Shown piece by piece: positions 26,549 through 32,885 of a DNA stretch of 64,000 nt. Source of the stretch: Rhodospirillaceae bacterium (GTDB lineage Bacteria; Pseudomonadota; Alphaproteobacteria; Bin65). The stretch spans positions 124,001-188,000 of the forward strand of contig JAPPLJ010000030.1 in NCBI GenBank assembly GCA_028819475.1, given 5' to 3'. The position numbers and the translations under genes are program-made. The stretch's first letter is position 1, and every line of letters starts with the position of its first letter. The notes under the pieces are model-generated. The model searched no databases and was not told where the DNA came from. It saw nothing but the letters and a program-made list of their open reading frames with translations.

Positions 26549-27472
26549 ATGTCCGGCATCAACTTCGTCATAGCCGTTACCGACGGAGACTGGTTCGAAA
26601 CGCTCCGCAAGCGGCCGGACCTGGACGAGATCAATTTCTGGTCGCCGGCACCGAAGAATTTCCGCGCGCTGCGACCAGGAGAACTATTTCTCTTCAAGCT
26701 GCGCTATCCGCGCAACTATATCGTGGGTGGCGGTATATTTGCATTTGCAAATAAAATGCCGTGTTCGCTCGCTTGGGATTCGTTCCGGGAATCAAACGGA
26801 GCTCTATCAGCGCTGGAAATGCGCACTCAGATCGCCCGCATTCGCAAGACCGATCCGAACGACAAGAGCGACTTCGAAATCGGTTGCCGGATACTGACCC
26901 AACCCTTCTTTTTCGCCAAACACGACTGGATCCCCGCACCGGCGAGCTTTTCGCCGAGCATTATGACATTAAAGAAATATAGCACGGTCGATTCGGAAGG
27001 ACTTGCGTTGTGGGAGGCGGTCAACGCGCGGATGCACCGGCCAGAGAATCCTGGTATGGCCGACGCGCAGGCACGATACGGCGAACCTGCTCTGATCCGT
27101 CCTCGCCTCGGCCAGGGCGCCTTCCGGGTGCTTGTGACCGACATCTACGATCGGCGCTGCGCCGTCACGCGCGAACGGACGCTGCCGGCGCTCGAAGCCG
27201 CCCATATTCAGCCTTACAGCGAGGGCGGCGATCATGAGGCGCGCAACGGGCTGTTGCTTCGCCGCGACATCCACAGCCTGTTCGATTCAGGTTATGTGAC
27301 CGTTACGCCGAGCCACCATTTCGAAGTCAGCGGCCGCATCAAGGAAGAGTTCGAAAACGGGCGCGATTACTATGCGCTACACGGTCGACCGATCGCCGTT
27401 CCGACGCTCGCGGAACAGCGGCCCGACCCGCGTGTACTGAGTTGGCACAACGAGCACTGCTTCCGTGGATAG
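26549..27472 (+). CDS. HNH endonuclease domain protein
   Basis: The 307-residue protein has a C-terminal HNH nuclease domain: Cys204 in RRCAVTRER, His219 in LEAAHIQPY, Asn233 in ARNGLLL and His242 in RDIHSLFDSG. The N-terminal part, with DGDWFETLRKRP and PGELFLFKLRYPRNYIVGGG, looks like a PUA/ASCH-type reader-like fold, which in other proteins recognises modified bases; this is inference. Members with the same layout are widespread and mostly uncharacterised. Base composition is less GC-rich than the ABC operon before it, in line with accessory DNA. Confidence 0.75.
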   Translation: MSGINFVIAVTDGDWFETLRKRPDLDEINFWSPAPKNFRALRPGELFLFKLRYPRNYIVGGGIFAFANKMPCSLAWDSFRESNGALSALEMRTQIARIRKTDPNDKSDFEIGCRILTQPFFFAKHDWIPAPASFSPSIMTLKKYSTVDSEGLALWEAVNARMHRPENPGMADAQARYGEPALIRPRLGQGAFRVLVTDIYDRRCAVTRERTLPALEAAHIQPYSEGGDHEARNGLLLRRDIHSLFDSGYVTVTPSHHFEVSGRIKEEFENGRDYYALHGRPIAVPTLAEQRPDPRVLSWHNEHCFRG

Positions 27473-27535
27473 TTGGACGGGCCCGGGTTCCCGTTTAGGT
27501 CGCCGGTGACCTGAGCCGGAGCCTGTCCGTCTCTC

Positions 27536-28117
27536 TCATGCGAACTCGCTCATGGTGAACAGGGCGTCGAGCGGCAGGCCGATTTCGGCGAGCGCCGCGC
27601 GGGCGCCCTGTTCGCGGTCGACCACCGTGAGCACGCCGAGCACTTCGCATTGCGTCTCGCGTTGCACCGCCTCGATCGCCCTGATGACCGAGCCGCCCTT
27701 CGTCGTCACGTCCTCGATCATCATGACGGCCGCGTGGCCGGCGATGTCATGGCCCTCGATCAGTTCGCGGGTGCCGGTGTTCTTGGGCTCCTTGCGGACG
27801 TAGAAGGCGGCGATCTCGCGCCCGCCGCCGCTCGCGCTCATCGCGTAGCTCGCCTGAGCGATGGCGCCGACGATCGGGCAGGCGCCGAGCGCCAGGCCGC
27901 CGACCGCCGTCGCCCGGCTCTCGAGCACCTTCTCCAGCATCAGGCTGCCGACCAGGCTCAGCCCCTCGGGCAGCAGCAGGGTCTGCTTCATGTCGAAGAA
28001 CAGCCCGCTCTCGCCGCCCGACGCCAGCCGGAACTGCCCGCGCAGCACGGACTTCGCCGCAATCATCGCGCGCAGGCGGGACAGGCGGGGGTCGGAGGCG
28101 GGGGCGTCGGCGGTCAT
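27536..28117 (-). CDS. pyrE: Orotate phosphoribosyltransferase
   Basis: PyrE joins orotate to phosphoribosyl pyrophosphate in UMP synthesis. The 193-residue protein has the PRPP-binding motif MMIEDVTTKGGS near residue 130 and the family motifs SGGESGLFFDMK near 34 and YVRKEPKNTGTR near 104. The gene is intact. Its first 45 codons recur upstream at 28985-29119 as the 5' end of a truncated second copy, and a toxin-antitoxin module lies between the two. Confidence 0.9.
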   Translation of the reverse strand: MTADAPASDPRLSRLRAMIAAKSVLRGQFRLASGGESGLFFDMKQTLLLPEGLSLVGSLMLEKVLESRATAVGGLALGACPIVGAIAQASYAMSASGGGREIAAFYVRKEPKNTGTRELIEGHDIAGHAAVMMIEDVTTKGGSVIRAIEAVQRETQCEVLGVLTVVDREQGARAALAEIGLPLDALFTMSEFA

Positions 28118-28196
28118 ACCCCGGGCGCCTTCATCGTTCGTTGTGCATTGGCCGGGAAGATTTGGCCATGCAAGGAGTTTTCCTGCGTCTTGACAT

Positions 28197-28568
28197 CTAT
28201 TCGGCGTTCTCTCCCGCCCGTTTCAATAGTTCCCGCAGATCGGAAACGAGTTGCGGAACGGCGTCCTCTATCATGTTCCAGACAGTATCGTCCTCGATGT
28301 GCAGATAGCCGTGGGCCAAGCGATTCCGCGCGCCGATGATGGCGCGCCAGGGAATCTCCGGGTAGGCGTTCCGGACCGATTCGGGGACATGGGTCGCCGC
28401 TTCGCCGATGAGCTCCAAATTGCGCAGGGTGGCATCGTAGGCCATGCCGCCGGTAACGAACGTATCCCGGTTCAGTCCCGCAGTATAGGTCCGGACCTTT
28501 TCGCAGAAGCCGATCATGTCCTCGTCGTAGAAACGCCATTCCCGCGGTTCGCCGCCCGGATCAGACAT
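28197..28568 (-). CDS. hepT: HEPN toxin, HepT-like (DUF86)
   Basis: The 123-residue protein has the HEPN RNase motif R-X4-H-X-Y as Arg81, His86 and Tyr88 in RNRLAHGY, which marks DUF86/HepT toxins that cut RNA when not controlled by their MNT partner. The partner gene lies directly upstream and overlaps by eight bases. Length and motif are complete, so the toxin is probably active. Confidence 0.88.
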   Translation of the reverse strand: MSDPGGEPREWRFYDEDMIGFCEKVRTYTAGLNRDTFVTGGMAYDATLRNLELIGEAATHVPESVRNAYPEIPWRAIIGARNRLAHGYLHIEDDTVWNMIEDAVPQLVSDLRELLKRAGENAE

Positions 28569-28851
28569 GAATGGCCTCGCGCTCCACATAGGGGCGCAGC
28601 TCGCGTCGCAGCGCCTTGTCCGTGACGAGATCGACGGGCCGCCCCAACAGGTCCTCGATATAGAATTGCGCGCCGAAATACCGGCGCCACGTCGCCGGCC
28701 CGGCAAAGCGGACCAGAATATCGACATCGCTCTCCGCCGTTGCGCAGTCGCGGGCAAAAGAACCGAACAGGGCGAGATCGGCAACGCCGAAGCGCTGTTC
28801 CAACTCCGTCCGGTGCGCCCGCAGCAGGGCCAGGGTCGTCTCCCGGTTCAT
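28561..28851 (-). CDS. mntA: MNT nucleotidyltransferase antitoxin, MntA-like
   Basis: The 96-residue protein has the minimal nucleotidyltransferase motif GSFARDCATAESDVDIL, with Gly30-Ser31 and Asp42/Asp44. MntA antitoxins neutralise HepT by transferring AMP to a tyrosine near its active site. ATG 28851 is taken as start because it gives the usual antitoxin N-terminus. The gene overlaps hepT, the typical order for this toxin-antitoxin family. Both are enclosed by the pyrE direct repeat. Confidence 0.88.
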   Translation of the reverse strand: MNRETTLALLRAHRTELEQRFGVADLALFGSFARDCATAESDVDILVRFAGPATWRRYFGAQFYIEDLLGRPVDLVTDKALRRELRPYVEREAIHV

Positions 28852-28949
28852 CGGTTCCGTGATCTGCAAATGTCGAAAGCGTTCGCGCGGCACCATACCA
28901 GACCGTTGCCTGTCTTTGGCAATGCGTCACGGTCGGGCCGGGATACACG

Positions 28950-29144
28950 TCACCTGACAGAACGACAACGAGAAGGGCCGCGGCGCCCCTCGGGCAGCAG
29001 CAGGGTCTGCTTCATGTCGAAGAACAGCCCGCTCTTGCCGCCCGACGCCAGCCGGAACTGCCCGCGCAGCACGGACTTCTCCGCAATCATCGCGCGCAGG
29101 CGGGGCAGGCGGGGGTCGGGGTCGGGGTTTCCGGAAGCGTTCAC
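28950..29144 (-). pseudogene. Truncated 5' copy of pyrE
   Basis: This frame starts MNASGNPDPDPRLPRLRAM and follows PyrE up to LLLPEG, after which the sequence is unrelated and stops at 28950. Bases 28985-29119 match 27961-28095 of the intact pyrE at 132 of 135 positions. The first dozen codons differ from those of the intact gene. It is most simply the original 5' end of pyrE, left behind when the toxin-antitoxin module arrived with a replacement 5' end. Confidence 0.85.
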
Positions 29145-29170
29145 GCGCCCAAGACCTTTATTGCCGCGGC

Positions 29171-29329
29171 CTACCGGACATCGACCGATAGACAGCTCTC
29201 GATGGCCTCGTAGAGGTTACCCAGCAACTCTTCGAAGCTGTCTCCCTGGGTCGCACATCCGGGAATTGCCGGCACTTCGGCCCAATACCCGCCTTCCTCG
29301 GCTTCGTGCACCACGACTTTCAGTTTCAT
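29171..29329 (-). CDS. HicB-like small protein (possible solo antitoxin)
   Basis: The 52-residue protein has the HicB/DUF1902-like fold pattern: KVVVHEAEEGGYWAEVPAIP followed by GCATQGDSFEELLGNLYEAIE. It lacks the C-terminal DNA-binding part found in full HicB antitoxins. No HicA mRNA interferase is adjacent on either side. It may be a solo member of the family or the remnant of a lost pair. The start at 29329 gives the canonical MKLKVVV N-terminus. Confidence 0.7.
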   Translation of the reverse strand: MKLKVVVHEAEEGGYWAEVPAIPGCATQGDSFEELLGNLYEAIESCLSVDVR

Positions 29330-29379
29330 GGCTTGCTCCCCGCATCGGCGCACAGGCTACAGGCGCGCCGGGCTGCCGA

Positions 29380-29595
29380 TCAACCCGCCCGTGTCGATCG
29401 CAGCGGCAGCGCCTCGGTCTCCAGCGTCGACAAATCGAGGCGCTGCGAGGCATGGTCGATATCGAAGCCGACCACGCCGCCGGCGGTATCGAGATCGACG
29501 TTCAGCCCGTCCGAAACCTCTCGTGTCTCCGCACCGGGGCCGGATTTCAGTTCGATATAGAGGCTGTCGGTCTCGGGGTAGTAATGCAGCTTCAT
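29380..29595 (-). CDS. DUF2283 protein (probable antitoxin)
   Basis: The 71-residue protein starts MKLHYYPETDSLYIELKSGP and has the GGVVGFDIDHAS stretch that defines DUF2283. Members commonly sit directly behind a DUF4258-type gene in toxin-antitoxin-like pairs. Here the start overlaps the stop of the upstream gene in ATGA. The exact activity of the family is not established. Confidence 0.75.
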   Translation of the reverse strand: MKLHYYPETDSLYIELKSGPGAETREVSDGLNVDLDTAGGVVGFDIDHASQRLDLSTLETEALPLRSTRAG

Positions 29596-29843
29596 GACTC
29601 GTCCTTCCTGAAACGCCGGTCGAAGAACGCATTGTGGACCGTCTCGCCGTCCGCCAGCGTAACCACGCGGAGCATACGCGGACGATCCTCGCCGGGCCGC
29701 ATAACCTCACCCCAAAGGCGAACCCGTCCGTCTTCCTGCGCTTCACGACGAAGCGGTGCAGCGACGATCGCCGCGCACCATTCCCGGTCGATGTAAGGGC
29801 GCTTGCGTAAGACCTGTTCCTCGAAATACCGCGTCGTCTTCAT
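29592..29843 (-). CDS. DUF4258-like protein (probable toxin partner)
   Basis: The 83-residue protein begins MKTTRYFEEQVLRKRPYIDREW and continues with RLWGEVMRPGEDRPRMLRVVTL and ETVHNAFFDRRFR, a compact beta-rich sequence that looks RelE/BrnT-like. Proteins of this kind regularly precede DUF2283 proteins. The four-base overlap with the next gene supports co-translation. A toxin function is inferred from the pair and size only. Confidence 0.65.
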   Translation of the reverse strand: MKTTRYFEEQVLRKRPYIDREWCAAIVAAPLRREAQEDGRVRLWGEVMRPGEDRPRMLRVVTLADGETVHNAFFDRRFRKDES

Positions 29844-29973
29844 GCGGTATCACAATAGGCCAACGCCGCAGATCAGCAACGGCGTTGGTAAGGTCCAAAT
29901 CGGCTCGCCGGAAATCCGGCTGGCGCGTAATTTTCGAAAACTTGCCCGGCTGCAATTTGCGCCGGCCACCCAC

Positions 29974-30471
29974 TCAAGCCGCTTCCAGCACCCGTTCCAG
30001 CTTCTCGACCGCGGCGTCCTCGTCGAGGCCGTCGATGGCGGCGACTTCGCGGGCCAGGCGCTCGAAGGCGGCCTGGTAGATCTGGCGCTCGGAATAGGAC
30101 TGGTCCGGCTGGCCGGCGTTGCGGTGCAGGTCGCGGATCACCTCGGCGATCGAGACCGGGTCGCCCGAATTGATCTTGGCCTCGTATTCCTGGGCCCGGC
30201 GGCTCCACATGGTGCGCTTGACGCGGCTCTTGCCCTTGAGCGTCTTGTAGGCCGTGTTCATCACCGCCGTGTCGGCGAGCAGCCGGAGGCCCGAGGTGTC
30301 CGCCTTGGCGACGGGAACGCGGAGCGTCATCTTCTCCTTGGGAAATTCAATAACGAACAAATGCAGCTGCTGTCCCGCGATCTCCTGCTTCTCGCTCCCG
30401 GTGATCCGGCCGACGCCGTGCGTCGGATAGACAACGTAATCGCCTTTCTTGAATTTGGATTTGACAGCCAT
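29974..30471 (-). CDS. CarD-family transcriptional regulator
   Basis: The 165-residue protein has the CarD/CdnL layout. The N-terminal RNA polymerase interaction domain shows FKKGDYVVYPTHGVGRI at about residues 6-22, and the C-terminal helical domain contains WSRRAQEYEAKINSG near residue 85. CarD/CdnL proteins bind the RNA polymerase beta subunit and stabilise open promoter complexes, notably at rRNA promoters. ATG 30471 gives MAVKSKFKKGDYV, the usual start. Confidence 0.92.
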   Translation of the reverse strand: MAVKSKFKKGDYVVYPTHGVGRITGSEKQEIAGQQLHLFVIEFPKEKMTLRVPVAKADTSGLRLLADTAVMNTAYKTLKGKSRVKRTMWSRRAQEYEAKINSGDPVSIAEVIRDLHRNAGQPDQSYSERQIYQAAFERLAREVAAIDGLDEDAAVEKLERVLEAA

Positions 30472-30761
30472 GCCGCTCCTCACCCCCGTTGTTTCTCCAT
30501 GCCCCGGTGCAGCGCCGTTTCAGCCCGCCGAAGGGCCGGCGACAAAAAAGCGCCGAACACCGGAATATCCTGCGGACGGCGCTGACCGGTACGCCCCGAC
30601 AGGCAGCCGGCCGCAAGCCGCAGCCGATCCCCCTTTCGGATGCGTGTAACCTATCACAAAAAAACGGAAATTTCCAGTTTCACGGCCGCGGCAATGCAGC
30701 CGCAGCACTGCGGCAGGATGGCCCGCCGGGCCCCGGACGCCGGATATTCCGCGCGCCGTCC
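30472..30761. other. Intergenic region between carD and fdxA
   Basis: No gene or clear terminator is seen in these 290 bases. They contain the promoter region of carD on the minus strand, which could not be assigned to a precise box. Confidence 0.3.
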
Positions 30762-31097
30762 CTACTGCGCCGCCGGCTGGTCGCTGAAATGGTCCTCGAA
30801 CTTGTTGGCGACGTCCTTCCAGTCGTCGGCGTCGCCCGGCGTTTCGCCCTTGCGGTTGATGTTCGGCCATTGCTCGGCATAGGTGCGGTTGACCTCGACC
30901 CAGCGCTCCACATCCGGTTCGGTATCGGGCAGGATGGCCTCCGCGGGGCATTCCGGTTCGCATACACCGCAGTCGATGCACTCGTCCGGATGGATGACCA
31001 GCATGTTCTCGCCTTCGTAGAAGCAGTCCACCGGACAGACTTCCACGCAGTCCTGATACTTGCATTTGATGCAGGCTTCGATGACGACATAGGTCAT
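30762..31097 (-). CDS. fdxA: 7Fe ferredoxin (3Fe-4S/4Fe-4S)
   Basis: The 111-residue ferredoxin has [18 protein letters not shown] at residues 9-26 and [14 protein letters not shown] at 38-51, the cysteine pattern of FdxA with one 3Fe-4S and one 4Fe-4S cluster. The C-terminal tail with WPNINRKGE is typical for the alphaproteobacterial form. It is a soluble one-electron carrier; the partner is unknown. GGGAGA precedes the ATG at 31097. Confidence 0.93.
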   Translation of the reverse strand: MTYVVIEACIKCKYQDCVEVCPVDCFYEGENMLVIHPDECIDCGVCEPECPAEAILPDTEPDVERWVEVNRTYAEQWPNINRKGETPGDADDWKDVANKFEDHFSDQPAAQ

Positions 31098-31215
31098 TCG
31101 GAATGTCTCCCCCGGCTTCCATCCGGAACTGTCACATGACGTTGCCAAGCGGCTTATCGTGGCGCCGCGCCCGTTTCAAGCGATTTCCGGTGCGGCGCGG
31201 CGGGAAAACCGGCGC

Positions 31216-31878
31216 ATGACGGCTATGCACGCCGACCGGCGCCGCCACGCCCCGGCCGCTGCGCGCAACCGCGATCCGATTGCCGCAGTCGTGCTACCGC
31301 GCCTGTTGCAAGGAACCCGGGCGCTGGAGATCGGCAGCGGCACCGGCGAGCATGTCGTCCATATGGCGGCCCTGCGGCCCGATACAAGCTGGCAGCCGTC
31401 CGATCCCGATCCGGCCTGCCGCGAGAGCATCGCCGCCTGGACCGCCCATACCGGCCTCGCCAATGTTGCGCCGCCGCTCGACCTGGATGTCCGCCTCGCG
31501 CCCTGGCCGGTCGCGGAAGCGGATTTCATCCTGTGCTGCAACCTGATCCACATCGCGCCGTGGCCGTGTACCGCTGCCCTGCTCCAGGGCGCCGGCCGGC
31601 TGCTCGACGCCGGCGGCGAGCTGCTGCTCTATGGCCCGTTCAAACGCGGCGGCGCCCACACTGCGCCGAGCAACGCCGCCTTCGATGCCGCCCTGCGCCG
31701 CGAGGATCCCGACTGGGGCGTGCGCGATCTGGAAGCGGTGGCCGTGCTGGCGGCGGAGAACGGACTTTCGTTCGTCGAGGCGGTGCCGATGCCGGCCAAC
31801 AATTTCTGCGCCGTCTTCCGGAAGGCGGAACCCGGCAAGGCTGAACCCGGCAGAACCGAATCCCACGCGGGGGCGTAA
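31216..31878 (+). CDS. DUF938 family SAM-dependent methyltransferase
   Basis: The 220-residue protein has RNRDPIAAVVLPRLL at the start and the SAM-binding motif ALEIGSGTGEHV near residue 40, followed by WQPSDPDP, which together define DUF938. The substrate is not known. The start at 31216 is the last ATG before the conserved region. It is divergent from fdxA. The C-terminus has a low-complexity run with KAEPGKAEPGRTES, an internal repeat. Confidence 0.8.
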   Translation: MTAMHADRRRHAPAAARNRDPIAAVVLPRLLQGTRALEIGSGTGEHVVHMAALRPDTSWQPSDPDPACRESIAAWTAHTGLANVAPPLDLDVRLAPWPVAEADFILCCNLIHIAPWPCTAALLQGAGRLLDAGGELLLYGPFKRGGAHTAPSNAAFDAALRREDPDWGVRDLEAVAVLAAENGLSFVEAVPMPANNFCAVFRKAEPGKAEPGRTESHAGA

Positions 31879-32282
31879 GGCGGGTCCGGCTGGCCGGCGC
31901 TCGCCGTCCGGGTCACGAAATTGCCTCAAATGATCGCGGAATTGCCGCGATTCGCCGGTATTCCTGCCACAGGCTGGTGGCATTTTCGCTCCGGTCGATA
32001 CGGCGCGAACCCCGGCGCCGGTCGGCCGACCGGAGCGGTTATCCCGAACCGGCCGGGACGTGGCGGAACGGGAATTCAGCGGCACGATTCCCGCTTCGCA
32101 CTCCCGCCTCTCCTCCGGAAAGGCCGCGGCGCAGCCCTCCCCAGGCGCCGCGGCCTTTTCGTTTGCCGGGCGCGGCCGCCGGTGGCTTGACAGCACGGCA
32201 CCGGGTTGCACCATCCGCGCCGGACGGCGGGCGCGGTTGCGGACCGCCGGTTGTACATCCGGAACGATACAGGACGGCGGCG
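31879..32282. other. Intergenic region with terminator
   Basis: No gene is seen. A short inverted repeat, CGGGAAT at 32069-32075 with ATTCCCG at 32087-32093, and a strong terminator at 32119-32159 are present. Confidence 0.4.
32119..32159 (+). terminator. Rho-independent terminator
   Basis: AAAGGCCGCGGCGC at 32119-32132 pairs with GCGCCGCGGCCTTT at 32145-32158, loop of 12 bases, then a T-run. It lies 240 bases after the DUF938 gene, so it ends that transcript or an unseen RNA between them. Confidence 0.85.
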
Positions 32283-32864
32283 GTGTTCCAGCGGCTTTAC
32301 GGTTGGGCGATGACGAAGGCGGCGCATCCGCACGCCTTCTGGTGGCTCGTCGCCTTCGCCTTCGCCGAGGCGACCTTCTTTCCCCTGCCGGCCGATATTC
32401 TGCTGATCCCGATGGTCCTCGCCGTGCGCGCCCGGGCGTGGCGGCTGGCGGCGGCCTGCACTGTGGCCTCGGTCGCCGGCGGCTGTTTCGGCTGGCTGAT
32501 CGGCAGTTTCGCCTTCGAGGAACTCGGCCGGCCGCTGATCGAACTCTACGGCGCGATGGACAAAATGGCATTCCTCCGGGCGGAGTACCACAAATACGGC
32601 GAACTCTTCGTCGCCATCGGCGCGGTCACGCCGGTGCCCTACAAGGTGGTGACCATCGCCAGCGGCTTCTTCCAGATGGACCCGGCCAGCTTCGCGCTGG
32701 TCTCGCTGGTCGGTCGCGGCGTGCGCTATTTCTTCGTCGCCGGCGCCGTCTTCCTGTTCGGCCCGCTGATCCACCGCTTCATCAACCGCAACGCACAACT
32801 CGCCTTCGCGGTCTTCACTGCGCTGCTGCTCGGCGGCTTCATGCTGACGGCGTGGGTGCTGTGA
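32283..32864 (+). CDS. YqaA-like membrane protein (SNARE-associated/VTT type)
   Basis: The 193-residue protein read from GTG 32283 has several membrane segments and the sequence FAEATFFPLPADILLIPMVL near its start, followed by GELFVAIGAVTPVPYKVVTIASGFF in the second half. This is the YqaA/DedA-related (VTT) pattern, with proline-rich re-entrant segments. Relatives are linked to lipid flipping or ion homeostasis, but YqaA itself is not assigned. ATG 32310 is a possible shorter start. Confidence 0.82.
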   Translation: MFQRLYGWAMTKAAHPHAFWWLVAFAFAEATFFPLPADILLIPMVLAVRARAWRLAAACTVASVAGGCFGWLIGSFAFEELGRPLIELYGAMDKMAFLRAEYHKYGELFVAIGAVTPVPYKVVTIASGFFQMDPASFALVSLVGRGVRYFFVAGAVFLFGPLIHRFINRNAQLAFAVFTALLLGGFMLTAWVL

Positions 32865-32885
32865 GGCCGGGCAGACGCTGCTGAA

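Noticed and set aside
28950..29144. Second functional pyrE
   Set aside because: Only the first 53 codons or so are present; the PRPP-binding part is missing.
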